A program made the position numbers and the translations under genes. Below, one piece after another: positions 35,471 to 47,698 of a DNA stretch of 54,500 nucleotides (positions are counted from its first letter, which is position 1; each line of letters starts with the position of its first letter). The DNA is from Adiantum capillus-veneris (taxonomy: Eukaryota > Streptophyta > Polypodiopsida > Polypodiales > Pteridaceae), in assembly GCA_014529385.2 (NCBI GenBank), contig CM043944.1, forward strand, positions 173,790,740-173,845,239, in the 5' to 3' direction. The notes beneath the pieces are model-generated. The model saw only the letters and a program-made list of their open reading frames with translations, searched no databases and was not told the origin of the DNA.

Positions 35471-36787
35471 TTGGTAATAACCTATATTAAAGAATATGAA
35501 AGTCAACCAATTGTCTAAATACTTATTTGTTTTACAAAATTTTTGCAAAGACTGATTATTTTGGACGTCAATGGATTGTTGTTGTTTCGGGAGCCGTATG
35601 ATCCCCACGCAGAATTTGTCAACCTACACAACTTCAAGATATGCGATTATAGATTCATTCTGCATCCATGACCCAAGGAATTTATACAATTTCTACTTCC
35701 AAGGTTCCAGGTTGTGATATGGTCCTCTATGTTGCAGAGAAACCTCAATCCCCTTGTAAATATGGTTAGCAACATAGCGGGAATCGAACATTCACAATTT
35801 GATTTTTTGTATTCGCAGAAGGAGTGTATTTACATTGAAGGGGACTACAACCCTACCAAACCAAATGTATTGCTATTCTATAAACCTTTTTTTCCAAATC
35901 CATGTCCCAAAGGCAACCCCGGTATGGACCTTTGATAGACATCCCAATGATTGTTTTGGTAATAGCCTATATTAAAGCATATGAAAGTCAACCTATTGTC
36001 TAACTATTTATTTGTTTTACAAAATGTTTGCAGAGACTGATTATTTTGGACTTCAACGGATTGTTGTTGTGTTGAGAGTTGTATGATCCCCATGTAGAAG
36101 TTGTCAACCTGCACAACTTTAAGATATGCGATTGCAAATTCATTGTGCGTCCACGAACCAAGGCAATCATATAGTTTCTACTTCCAAGGTTCCAGGTTGC
36201 GGTATGGTCCTCAATGTTGAAGAGAAACCTCAATCCCCTTGTAAATATGGTTTGCAACGTAGCGGGAATCGAATGTTTGCAATTTGATTTTTTGTATTCG
36301 CAGAAGGAGTGTGTTTACATTGAAGGGGGACTACAACCCTACCAAACCAAATGTATTGCTATTCTATAAACCTTTTTTCCAAATCCATGTCCCATAGGGA
36401 AACACAGTATGGACGGACCTTTGCTAAACATCCCTATGATTGTTTCGGTAATAACATATATTAAAGAATATGAAATTCAACCTATTATTTAACTACTTAT
36501 TTGTTTTACAAAATATTTGCAGAGACTGATTATTTTGGATGTCAACGGATTGTTGTTGTTTTGGGAGCCGTATGATCCCCACGTAGAAGTTGTCAACCTG
36601 CACAACTTCAAGATATGCGATTGCAGATTCATTGTGCTTTGAGGAACCAAGGAATTTTTACAGTTTCTACTTCCAAGGTTCTAGGTTGCGATATGGTCCT
36701 CTATGTTGTAGAGAAACCTCAATCCCCTTGTAAGTATGATTTGCAACGTAGCGGGAATCAAACATTCGCAATTTGATTTTTGTATTT

Positions 36788-36960
36788 GTAGAAGGAGTGT
36801 GTTTTCATTGAAGGTGACTAGAACCCTACAAACCAAATGTATTTCTATTGTATAAACCTTTTTTCCAAATCCATGTTGAAGGCAACTATAACCCTACCAA
36901 ACCAAATGTATTGCTATTCTATAAACCTTTTTTCCAAATCCATGTCCCACAGGCAAACCC
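36788..36960 (+). repeat. exon 2 partly duplicated within one array module
   Basis: The segment from GAAGG...ACTA through CCAAATCCATGT occurs twice in a row (about 36,810-36,876 and 36,877-36,943), making this module about 65 bp longer than its neighbours. Confidence 0.8.
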
Positions 36961-37895
36961 AGTATGGACCTTTGCTAGACATCCCTATGATTGTTTCGAG
37001 AATAGCCTATATTAAAGAATATGAAAGCCAACCCATTGTCTAACTACTTCTTTGTTTTACAAAATGTTTGCAGAGATTGATTATATTGGACTTCAATGGA
37101 TTATTGTTGTTTCGGGAGCTGTATGATCCCCACGCAAAAGTTGTCAACCTACACAACTTCAAGATATGTGATTGCATATTCATTGTGCGTCCAGGAACCA
37201 AGGAATTTATACAGTTTCTACTTCCAAGGTTCCAGGTTGCGATATGGTCCTCTATGTTGCAGAGAAACCTCAATCCTCTTGTAAATATGGTTTGCAACGA
37301 GGCGAGAATTGTTCGCAATTTGATTTTTTGTATTTGCAGAGGGATTTGTTTACATTGAAGGGGACTACAACCCTACCAAACCAAATGTATTGCTATTCTA
37401 TAAACCATTTTACCAAATCCATGTTCCACAGGCAAACCCACTATGGACCTTTGCTAGACATCCCTATGATTGTTTTGGTAATAACCTATATTAAAGAATA
37501 TGAAAGTCAACCTATTGTTTAACTACTTATTTGTTTTACGAAATAATTGTAGAGATTGAATATTTTAGACATCAACGGATTGTTGTTGTTTCCGGAGACA
37601 TATAATCCCCACGTAGAAGTTGTCAACCTACACAACATCAAGATGTGCAATTGCAGATTCACCAGGAACCAAGGAATTTAAACAGTTTCTACTTCCAAGG
37701 TTCTAGGTTTCGATATGGTCCTCTATGTTGCAAAGAAACCTCAATCCCCTTGTAAATATGGTTTGCAACATAGCGGGAATCCAACGTTTGCAATTTGATT
37801 TTTCGCGCAGAAGTAGTGTGTTTACATTGAAGGGGACTACAACCCTACCAAACCAAATGTATTTCTATTCTATAAACCTTTTTTCCAAATCATGT

Positions 37896-37904
37896 CCCAC
37901 AGGC
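37896..37904 (+). other. paralogous empty site of the CACTA insertion
   Basis: CCCACAGGC here is uninterrupted, in the module whose flanks best match both sides of the CACTA element (AAGTAGTGTG before; TTCTTTTTTG and TGCTTGCAGAGAG after). The ACA at 37,899-37,901 corresponds to the target duplication. Confidence 0.85.
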
Positions 37905-40058
37905 AAACCCAGTATGGACCTTTGCTAAACATCCCAATGATTGTTTTGGTAATAGCCTATATTAAAGAATATGAAAGTCAACCTATTGTTTAACTTCTTT
38001 TTTGTTTTACAAAATGCTTGCAGAGAGACTGATTATTTTGGACGTCAACGGATTGTTGTTGTTTTGGGAGCTGTATGATCCCCATGCAGAAGTTATCAGC
38101 CTGCACAACTTCAAGATATTCGATTTCAAATTTGTTGTGCGTCCAGGAACCAAGGCATTTATATAGTTTCTACTTCCAAGGTTCCAAGTTGTGATATGGT
38201 CCTCTATGTTGCAGAGAAACCTCAATCCCCTTGTAAGTATAGTTTGCAACATAGTGGGAATCAAACGTTTGCAATTTGATTTTTTGTATTTGTAGAAGGA
38301 GTGTGTTTACATTGAAGGAGACTACAACCGTACCAAACCAAATGTATTGCTATTCTATAAACCTTTTTTCCAAATCCATGTTCCACATGCAAACCTAGTA
38401 TGGAACTTTGCTAGATATCCCTATGATTGTTTTGATAATAGCCTATATTAAAGAACATGAAAGTCAACCTATCGTTTAACTACTTATTTGTTTTACAAAA
38501 TATTTGTAGAGACTGATTATTTTGGACGTCAACGGATTGTTGTTGTTTCGATAGCCGTATGATCCCCACGCAAAAGTTGTCAACCTACACAGCTTCAAGA
38601 TATGCAATTGCAGATTCATTGTGCGCCAAGGAATTTATACAATTTCTACTTCCAAGGTTCTAGGTTGCGATATGGTCCTCTATGTTGCAGAGAAACCTCA
38701 ATGCCCTTGTAAATATGGTTTGCAACGTAGCGGGAATCAAACGTTTGCAATTTGATTTTTTGTATTCGCAGAAGGAGTGTGTTTACATTGAAGGCAACTA
38801 CAACCCTACCAAACCAAATGTATTGATATTCTATAAACCTTTTTCCCAAATCCATGTCCCACAGACAAACCCAGTATGGACCTTGCTAGACATCCCCATG
38901 ATTGTTTTGGTAATAACCTATATGAAAGAATATGAAAGTCAACCTATTGTCTAACTACTTATTTGTTTTACAAAATGTTTGTAGAGACTGATTATTTTGG
39001 ACGTCAACGGATTGTTGTTGTTTCAAGAGCCGTATGATCCCGACGCAAAAGTTGTCAACCTGCACAACTTCAAGATATGCGATTGCAGATTCATTGTGCA
39101 TCTAAGAACCATAGAACTTTATCCAGTTTCTACTTCTAAGGTTCCAAGTTGCAATATGGTCCTCTATGTTGCAAAGAAACCTCAATCCCCTTATAAAAAA
39201 GGTTAGCAATGTAGCGGGAATCAACCGTTTGCAATTTGATTTTTTATATTTACAGAAGGAGTGTGTTTACAAATAAGGGGACTACAACCCTACCAAACCA
39301 AATGTATTGCTATTCTATAAACCTTTTTTACAAATCCATGTCCCAGAGGCAAACCTAGTATGGACCTTTGCTAGACATCCCTATGATTGTTTCGGTAATA
39401 ACCTACATTAAAGAATGTGAAAGTCAACCTATTGTCTAACTTCTTATTTGTTCTACAAAATGTTTGCTTAAACTAATTATTTTGGACGTCAACGGATTGT
39501 TGTTGTTTCGATAGCCTTATGATCCCCACACAAAAGTTGTCAACCTACACAACTTCAAGATATGCAATTGCAAAATCATTGTGCATTGAGAAACCAAGGA
39601 ATTTATACAGTTTCTACTTCCAAGGTTCCAGGTTTGCAATATGGTCTTGCAAAGAAACCTCAATCCCCTTGTAAGTATGGTTTGCAACGTAGTGGGAATC
39701 AAACGTTCGCAATTCATTTTTTTGTATTCGCAGAAGGAGTGTGTTTACATTGAATGGGACTACAACACTACCAAACCAAATGTATTGCTATTCTATAAAC
39801 CTTTTTTCCAAATCCATGTCCATAGGAAAACCCAGTATGGACCTTTGCTAGACATCCCTATGATTGTTTTGGTAATAACCTATATTAGAGAATATGAAAG
39901 TCAACCTATTGTCTAACTACTTATTTGTTTTACAAAATGTTTCAAGAGCCGTATGATCCCCATGCAGAAGTTGTCAACCTACACAACTTCAAGATATGCA
40001 ATTACAGATTCATTGTGCATCAAGGAACCAAGGAATTCATACAGTTTCTACTTCCAAG

Positions 40059-41149
40059 CGAGAGGCGATTTGCAAGATAGACCCGATGGCCTCAGCACAA
40101 GGGCTACTGCATGATGGGCTCACCATGAAAGGCAAACAGTAGGGGCACCACCTAGCTTGAAATGCAGCTAGGACAAAATGACAATTCTATACAACACAGC
40201 ACACACCATGTCACACAGTTGAACATGTTATAAATTGTGTTATGACATGGTAGGGAAAGAAGTGGAGATAGATAGTGAGAGTTTTGAATGTAGGTGCGTG
40301 GACTACTATTCACACGAGAGGTGGCGAACCCGCACACCAATACATGCAAATCAAGAACAAAAAAACCCTAAGGTGGCGAACCCACACACGTCTACAGACA
40401 ACGCAAAAGAAATAAACAACTATGCGACATACTCATAAATCTATCACAATAGAAAGACTGACATAACAAAAAGAGTAGATGATTTTGGGGGGAGAGATAA
40501 TTAATAGAGAGGGACAAGAGAGGAAGGAGGAGACCATGGGTGCCTCTTCGATGGGTGGAGATGATGTCAAAGAGTGGTGTGAGGGCAACCTTCACTCTTA
40601 TTCAATGTTGAATCCTCAACTTCAAATTGCACCAAGGCGTGGCGGTTGATGATGATGGAGGTGGAATATGTGTTGATGAGTAGTTTGTGTGTGCATAACC
40701 TCTTTACCATTGTGGTGTGATGGTTTCTCTCACTCATGCCCTAGATTTCAAATCTAAACTAAAAATATACAATGATTTTGTGTTAATACACAAAAGAGTG
40801 ATTATGAGGGCATAGGTGGAGTAAAAGATGATTACAAGGTTGATGTTGTCGTTTGAAATTGATGAACATAGGCATCGCCCACGTAATTGGCGCTTCCATA
40901 ACTTGATGCTTTGCTCGGACAAGCCTCCCTTGCGTCGTGTTGTTTGTAGTGGTCGTATTCGAGTGCCTTTGCGGTTGTCACAATGGTCGTCACCTCATTG
41001 AAGCCGTTGGCGCGTACCGCGTATATACCAGAGCATGTACATGTGTGTGAATTGATGGTGGCTATAATATAACTATATTTGGGCTTATGGGGTGATTTGT
41101 GAGAGTTTTTGGTGGTGATTATGAGAGTGGGATGCATGTTGATGGTAGG

Positions 41150-41203
<54 letters not shown>

Positions 41204-41520
41204 CTGAAAAATAGCAATTTTCAGCTACGAAGAGCTTGGAAAAGACATGAGAGTGAGAGAGAATAGTGTGTGTGTGTGTGTGTGTGTACTCTATGTGTGC
41301 TGAAAATTGGTTGTTTTCAGCTTTGTGTGTGTGTCTGTGGAGAGAGATAAAGTTTTTCTTTTGTCAAAGAGAGAGAGAGAGAGAGAGACAAGAGACAAGT
41401 AAGTGAAAATTTCAGCCAAGAGAGAGAGTGAGAGGGAGAGGCTCCATGGATGGAAGAGGACAAGTTGGAAAGAGGTGACATTAGGAGAAACTTGGACTCA
41501 ATTTTAGGCCCTGTAAGAAA
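40059..41520 (-). repeat. 3' LTR of Tat-type element 3
   Basis: Matches 52,738 onwards from GAGAGGCG through the microsatellite zone to at least 41,348, which pairs with the window end. The first two bases are CG where the other copy has TG. It lacks about 460 bp present at 53,400-53,860, including the TATA box. The right boundary is approximate because the other copy is cut by the window. Confidence 0.8.
41151..41203 (+). repeat. (GT)n microsatellite in LTR
   Basis: About 26 GT units. The homologous place in the right LTR (about 54,287-54,335) has a shorter, interrupted tract. Confidence 0.95.
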
Positions 41521-41764
41521 CGCCAACTCAACATAGAGAGAGGTAATTATGAAAAATGTACAAGTTTTTTTTTGGAATTCTATTTCTCATAGTACATACG
41601 TAAAAGTTTGCTCAATCACTTAAATGCATGCTCGTACAAAATGCTTTTCAAGAGCCCAATTTAAGTGTACACAAAAATCCATGTCTGTGAATCTTAATGA
41701 GTGATGTGATGTGCGATGCGAGAAAACACATAAAGATTGTTTTCAAAATACAAAAGTAATACAA

Positions 41765-41978
41765 CGGATGCATCCGAAACGTCCAAAAACCTTAGGATAG
41801 CTCTTTAAAACGCTGAAATCTGACGTTCTCTAACTCAAGATATAGCGTTTTTAAGCCTAGGGCCTCATGAGGTCATGAGGCCCTAGGCTTAAAAACGCTA
41901 TATCTTGAGCTAGAGAACGTCAAATTTTAGCGTTTTAAAGAGCTATCCTAAGGTTTTAGGATGTTTCGGATGCATCCG
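41765..41978. repeat. 214-bp near-perfect palindrome
   Basis: Arms of about 106 bp from CGGATGCATCCG to CGGATGCATCCG, centre at about 41,871 (CCTCATGA|GG|TCATGAGG). Only a few mismatches and one small indel. A third, partial arm follows directly (41,979-42,021). Could be a small foldback element or a replication-derived inverted duplication. Confidence 0.92.
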
Positions 41979-42021
41979 TGGGCTTAAAAAATGCTATATC
42001 TTAATCCTAGGGCCTCATGAG

Positions 42022-42085
42022 GTCAGAACCAAGCAAATAGAGGTCCCAGAGATCCCTCAAGGGCCTCTATTCGCTTGGTTCTGAC
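42022..42085. repeat. 64-bp hairpin inverted repeat
   Basis: GTCAGAACCAAGCAAATAGA pairs with TCTATTCGCTTGGTTCTGAC (one mismatch), loop about 24 bp. It starts within the end of the partial third palindrome arm. Confidence 0.85.
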
Positions 42086-42545
42086 TCCTTTATAGTCTTA
42101 ACTAGTACGTATCAATCACTATCACGTACGATCTGTTCGAATTTAAATTGCGAGCACTTCATAAAAAGGTGATTGATACTTGTGAGAGATGCACAAGTAC
42201 AAGTACTTCACTTCATAGGATAGCAACAATGGGTCATAAAAAGGCGTTCAACGCTTGTGCAAGATGTCATTATCAATCGCCTTACTTTTTTTATGATAGT
42301 GACAATTTCTCCAAAATGGTTTTCATGGACATTTTCAAAATGAGAAAAAAGGTTTTTTTAACGTAACGTTAGCCTTCTTCCTATTGGCTAAGGAGCATTC
42401 TCTCACTAGAGCTAAAAGGCACGAAAATGAGTCCATTTCTTTCCTAATGTAATGAGAAGGAGGCCCCCTTTATTTGCTTTTGTAAGAAGGTGGTGGCCAT
42501 GGTTGTACAAACCATTGAGTGCCCTCTTATTTACTAATATAGTTA

Positions 42546-43740
42546 TCAATTATTTTGAAACCACTTTCTAATGACGAATGGCCCCTCCCATCTAGGTGAA
42601 AACTTTTTATCATTCTTAGTGTCAAACCTATTATCATTCCTTAGAACCAACATACCTTTCTTGAGACCTTTCTCCTTGAGCCCTTTGTTGAAGGTGAGGT
42701 GTCGTTGCTCTGCCTGAGTTGCGTAGTAGTTGATAGCCTCTCCTTTGTCTAGTTGAAGCCTCTCTAGATCCAGAATGTGGTTGTGGAGATGAGTATTAGG
42801 GCGTTCCATGTGCCTACCTAGCACTCTGAGACTAGCCAATTGAACTTCGATGGGTAAAATGGTCTCCTTACCATACACCAAGTGATATGGTGTGAATCGA
42901 AGGGATGTGTGAAATGAAGTGCAATAAGCTCAAAGTGCAGCCATAAGGTGTTTATCCCAATCACTTTTGTGATTGTTTACATGTTTAGTGATGATCTTGC
43001 AGATCATACCATTTATCTTTTCCACCAAACCGTTGCATTGTGGGTAGGAGGGAATTGAGTGGCGTCGTGAAATGCCCAGCTTTTCCATCAGCTCTGCTAC
43101 TAGGTCTCCTCTAAAACCTGGTCCTCTATCAAAAATTACCTCAAGAGGAGTTCCAAAATGGTAGAAAATATTTTCAAATACAAACTTTGCTACTTCCTTA
43201 GTTGTAATCCGAGTGGTAGCTACATCTTCAGCCCACTTGGTCATGTAGTCTACACCCATGATGATATACAATTTACCTGATTGGGACCTTGGCAAAGGCC
43301 CAATAGTGTCAATTCCCCATTTCTTGAATGGTCCATAAGAGATTATAGGAGTCTGTGGCTCATAGGTATCCCTTGCTTTTTGACATTCCTTGCATATTTT
43401 ACACCAATGGTGCACATCCCTTTGTAGACTAGGCCATACAAACCCAGCTTGTAGAATCTTTCTACTAGTGATATCAAGTGCAAAGTTTCCTCCACAAACA
43501 CCATCATGGCAACTTGAAATGATTTCAGTGATCTCTCTAGAGAGAGGTACATGCCTAAGAATTTGATCCTTACCCTTGCAATAGTGGTCATCATTGATAA
43601 GGTGGTATTTTGTTGCTTTGCACACAAGCCACTGCTTTTGGCCCTTGGTAAGATCTCTAGGACACTCTCCTATGTCCAAGAAACTCATGATGTTAGCCCA
43701 ATTGGTTGCGGAAGGTAGCCTTGGTTGAGGATACCTTAGC
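42546..43740 (-). pseudogene. integrase of Tat-type element 3
   Basis: Minus-strand frame from the connection to RNase H (FLDIGECPRDL) through the integrase. In the zinc part, CHDGVCGGNFA has Asn where elements 1 and 2 have His. The DDE core is intact in motif terms: WGIDTIGPLP, FDRGPGF, GLVEKING. A TGA replaces the Trp of 'LWAY' at about 42,930, followed by the C-terminal part to 42,546 (VLRNDNRFDTKNDKK, RWEGPFVIRK). The closest relative in the window is element 1. Confidence 0.85.
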
Positions 43741-43977
43741 CCAATTTGTGGAAGTTATAGGGCCGAAATAGTTTTTTGGACTTTTAGTACGTTGTCCCGT
43801 TTCCGCTGCGAGACAAGACTAGGTCTTCTTCTAAGGCTAAAGACCCAAGCCATTGTCAATGGTAAAGGTCTATTCCTTGGTTTTTTCTAGGTTAGAGACT
43901 CTGAATTTTATCAGACCTAGAGACCTGTCAAGGATCCCATCCCAATCTTGGTATTGGCGGGTTGGGGGTCTCACAAG
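43741..43977 (+). repeat. probable 3' end of a chromovirus 5' LTR
   Basis: Sequence ending GGGGGTCTCACA followed by AG and a tRNA-iMet primer site. No second copy is in the window, so the LTR start is not defined; the left part may be truncated at the junction with integrase at about 43,740. Confidence 0.45.
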
Positions 43978-43990
43978 TGGTATCAGAGCC
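43978..43990 (+). other. tRNA-iMet primer-binding site
   Basis: TGGTATCAGAGCC is the classic complement of the plant initiator tRNA-Met 3' end, used by chromoviruses and Ty1/copia elements. It is on +, opposite to the Tat element around it. Confidence 0.85.
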
Positions 43991-44063
43991 TAGGTTTCAG
44001 AGCCTGGGTTAGTTTGGAAAAATTTCGTACTATCTGAAAATTTAAAAAGAAACAAGAAAAATT

Positions 44064-44664
44064 GATTAGCTAATCTAAGGCTTATGCGTCGATAATTCAT
44101 GAAGATCCTGTGGTTGAATATCGCAAGTTCCAAGTCTTTGAGCTTATTTATGAGAGTGCTTGTCGTTCTCCAAACTATTTTTTTCGACGGAGCGTGATGG
44201 AGCTACTAATGAAGGCTCACACTCCTCATTCGACTTGGATAGATAAAGGCTGGGAGCTCGAATGGAGCAATGAAGGCAGGACCTATTACATCAATGCTTG
44301 GAAGCTGGGATGTCTTACCACGGATTTAAAGAAACTACGCTGGGCTGAGGAACTAAGAGTGGTTCAGTTGTACTACTTCTTGGGTACAAACTCGAGTATC
44401 ACTGTTCCCACTTATCTAGGAGGCATGGGGAAACCCCTGAACGAATGGGTATGGGATAAAGTGGTGGAGATAATTCCATATCAAAGAATCAGAACTTTTT
44501 CTCAAAATACCCCTAAGAATTTGGATCTTATAATTTACTTTCCGATTTCCAATCAGTATAAGAACTATTATACCAATCAGTTAGAAGATTGTAGAAATCT
44601 GACTACAAACACCCATCGTTTGTATCACCATATTCCAAATCAGCCAACCATGCGGATTCTTTAA
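44064..44664 (+). pseudogene. gag-like ORF of the chromovirus remnant
   Basis: Open from about 44,064 (longest Met or alternative start at 44,110) to TAA 44,662. It lies about 75 bp after the primer site, where gag is expected. The product is Trp/Tyr-rich (STWIDKGWELEWSNEGRTYY, GKPLNEWVWDKVVEIIPYQ). I recognise no capsid signature; the gag assignment rests on position and on the knuckle that follows at 45,170. It is not convincingly a host gene. Confidence 0.4.
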
Positions 44665-45031
44665 AGGCCGCAAAAATTTACGACAAGTTAGGATGAGATA
44701 CCCTAAGCCTCTTTTGTAAGGCTATCCTTGTAAATATTGACCTTATGAATAAAGAACCAAGTCTTTTGAATTGAATATCTTGATCTTATGTCTATTCTAA
44801 AGTTAAATCCTAGCCATGTTATAAGTCTTAAATTGTCAGTCCATCGATCTTACGAAACCATGTAGATACCTGCTTCTGTTCTTTATACCGTGCTTGTTTC
44901 TTCTCAAACAAGCGCAACCTCCCAACTTCAAAGGTAAAGGGGTCAACGTGGAACGAGATGCAGAGGTATGCATCAAAGACATGAGGCATACATCAATATA
45001 GGATGCCCTTCTCAGGGCTAAGCCTCTTGTA

Positions 45032-45328
45032 GCTGAAGGAACCAACTCTAGAAGGAACTATAATGGATTTAGTAACTTTAGGGGAAGAGCCAGGGAAAAT
45101 TCCAACCAAGGATATCAACAACGTGGAGTAGCTGCAGCAGTGAACTTAGAGCAGACCTTCCCAAACGTTAGGTGCTATGGATGCAATCGAATGGGGCACT
45201 ATAGAAATAACTATCCAGAAGAACAAAACCCTCGAATTACTGTTAGATCCATTCCTCAATATCAAGGAGATAATCTAAGAGGAGGTAGAAATGGAGAACG
45301 AGGTAGAGGAAGAGCAAGAGAAGCCTGA
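45032..45328 (+). pseudogene. nucleocapsid zinc-knuckle remnant
   Basis: An Arg/Gly-rich stretch surrounds CYGCNRMGHYRNNYP (about 45,173-45,217), a CCHC knuckle whose last Cys is Tyr. It ends at TGA 45,326 after GGRNGERGRGRAREA. It continues the chromovirus remnant begun at 43,978. Confidence 0.65.
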
Positions 45329-46122
45329 GCCTATACGATCATGAGAAAACCAACCTTAATGAACGAGGAAGGTGAAAGAGCCACTTGTTTGGCTACAGTT
45401 AGTAATCCTAGAGCTCAACAACAATAGGCAGTTTTGTAAACCACTATAAGTCGATAATGTAAAACTTTGAGTTACTTATATAAGGGTATACACGAGTTTC
45501 TTTTCCAAAATTATTTAAGGAATCTAAAGTTAAGTTGGTATTTAATCAAGAAATCAAGGGTTGATCTAGCAAATGAGATAGAGGTTCTCAATAATCTTGA
45601 GATTGAGATAGTTATTAAGCAACCAACTCACATTCCTTGTGCACACGATATCCTTCCTTGAAAAATGACCTAGATATGAAAGTATTAATGTACGAGACTA
45701 ATAGGAAGCCGAAAAGAACTCTTGGTATGATACTTCTTAAAACCTTTACATATTGTTGGTCAACCAGGTTAGAGCACAGAGGGGGTACCTCTGGTGCAAT
45801 GGTGGAAGCTTGTGCCGAACGCAGATTGCTCAGAATGGCAAGAACACACCGAGCGCGTTCAGATTGGCAAAGCTGAAATACATGATACTTGTCGAACGCT
45901 GATTGCTATGAATGGTCAGTTAGACCGAGCACATTCATGTTGACAAGGTGGATATATGGATCTTTTATGGAATTGATTTAACTTGGTTTTTGAGATGATA
46001 CAAATGGGTTGTAAAGGTTTTTAAGATGGGCTCAACACTAAGATTTTCTTGAGGAAAAATTGGCTAGCAAGTAACTCCAACCAGAAACTAGAAAGAACTC
46101 TTAGAGGAATTAGTAACATTTG
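45329..46122 (+). other. decayed interior of chromovirus remnant
   Basis: No clear protease, RT or RNase H motif; most of pol is deleted. A two-copy tandem repeat of about 79 bp lies at roughly 45,813-45,970 (CGAACGC...GATTGCT...GAATGG). Confidence 0.5.
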
Positions 46123-46239
46123 GTAAAGTGGAAAGGTTATCCCTTCAAAGATGCCATTTGGGAGGATGAATTCCTCTTCTCAAAGATTTTCTCAATTTCG
46201 GTTGAGATGAGGGCATCTCAAATTCTTAAGTTGAGGTGA
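46123..46239 (+). pseudogene. chromodomain end of a chromovirus integrase
   Basis: 39 codons ending in TGA: VKWKGYPFKDAIWEDEF, then a tail ending RASQILKLR. The W-K-G-Y-P...W-E pattern is the core of the chromodomain that targets chromovirus integrase to chromatin; the usual 'ATWE' reads AIWE. Immediately followed by the foldback element at 46,241. With the tRNA-iMet primer site at 43,978 it identifies a deleted chromovirus on +. Confidence 0.75.
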
Positions 46240-46369
46240 TTGTAAGGTTTTCAGTTTCTGAAACCTTAAAGATTGTATAAAGCTTAATTTAGTTGATATG
46301 ATTATTGAAAAAACAATGTAGAATTGTCCGACCGTGAAAAATATTGGTATTTTTGGAATCTTAACACTA

Positions 46370-47698
46370 GAATGGTAATAGGACACTTTTATGTCCTTAG
46401 ACACTTTTGTGTCCTGTTAAGTGACCATTTTGCTTGAATTATTTGAAGAGTATGAAAATGAATTTCTAGGTGCTATATATCCACAAAGCTGCCTTATGAG
46501 CTGAAAAAAACTTAGCTTTTTTTTTGAGTATCGATCTCACCATTAACCTTACTCTTGCACAACATTTTTGAACCTAAACTGTGTGAAAAAACGTGTCATG
46601 TTTTTGGCTTTTTTTCAATTTTTGGAAACTATACCACTCTAAACTTCATGTTTGGGAGGTTTAGATGGCTAGAGGTTAGGCCTTCATAGTTCTCAACATG
46701 TTTTGATGCTTGTAGGGGGAGCTAAGTGTTAAAATTGAAAGTTATGAACAATTTACAAGAATTGCATAATCCTGTTTTTTGGCCAAAATTAGCACATTTA
46801 TGATTTTTTTGGTGGCTTTCTTGATATTCAAATTCAATTTTGATTGTGTAAGTATAATGTATAGCATAAAGCTAATCTTCCTTGAGTTTTGGGGGACCTA
46901 ATATGCTATATAGCATAGTATATGATGATGGTTGAGTTTTTTGATTGCTGAAGAATACGATACATTTTAGAGTAGCAAGTATAACTTTCTCAATATTGCT
47001 AGTTTCTTAGGCTAATTGTGTGTATTTTGTAGGTAGTAACCATATCTAATCATAGACTACAAACTTGGCTAGATATTGAGTAGTTTCTATGGGTTTCTAG
47101 AGGTCATAATGCTAAACCCAGTTTTTTCATGTTTGTTGTATTTAGCACTTTATCATTGCCCCCAAGGTTCCAATTGTAAGAGATCTATTATCCTTTTGAC
47201 ATGCTCCATGGCTCCTTTTGAATCCAGAGGCCCAAAGGGAACTAAGAAAACATGTATATAGTATCTGTATTGAGCGTGACTATAGAAACTTTGATGAGAG
47301 GTCCGCAGAATGGCAAAAATGCAACCTTTTTGTACCTATTTTTTTTGCCCAAAAAAAAAATTAGTGAGGTAAAAGCAACCATATGTTTTGGTCACCAACC
47401 CATTGAAGTTAACGGGGCATTTTATCTCATGTCCTACAAAAATCTCCACTCTTATTTATATGCAATCAACCGTAAGAAATTGTTGTTTTGGGCAAAATGC
47501 ACTAGTCCATCAACTTTGGAGGCTTGTAGTGACCAAGGGATGAGAAAAATTACAAGTTTCTCATTTTTTCCATATGTAGTAGTTATTGAACTATAAGCTC
47601 ATGAAAGGATTTTTCAAAATGAGTGGATCTACTATGGTTTTGGAATTTTTTCCCAAAACCCTGAAAGGACACTTTTATGTCCTGTTAGGTTACCATTC
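46370..47698. mobile_element. 1.3-kb insertion in the left foldback arm
   Basis: The right arm lacks this segment (at about 50,362). Its ends are GAATGGTAA and TTACCATTC, a perfect 9-bp inverted repeat, each followed inward by GGACACTTTTATGTCC-like palindromic motifs. No target duplication is evident. Small ORFs inside show no domain. Best read as a non-autonomous DNA element of unknown family. Confidence 0.65.

Larger units (their letters stand above)
41521..42545. other. spacer with palindromes between LTR and integrase
   Basis: No supported gene. It contains the 214-bp palindrome and 64-bp hairpin listed separately. A plausible polypurine tract adjoining the LTR on - was not identified. 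Confidence 0.5.

Noticed and set aside
35057-38264. Minus-strand ORFs recurring in the array (CxRGLRFLCNIEDH-like)
   Set aside because: They are exact reverse-strand shadows of the phosphatase-like exon 1, whose + frame has a recognisable domain and splice sites.
43978-45328. Endogenous pararetrovirus (Caulimoviridae) interpretation of the tRNA-iMet site and ORFs
   Set aside because: Such viruses share the primer type, but the chromodomain tail on the same strand and LTR-like sequence before the primer site favour a chromovirus; no movement-protein motif was seen.
47252-47596. 114-codon ORF inside the 1.3-kb insertion
   Set aside because: No domain, no conserved partner, and AT-rich homopolymer-driven composition; not enough to call a gene.
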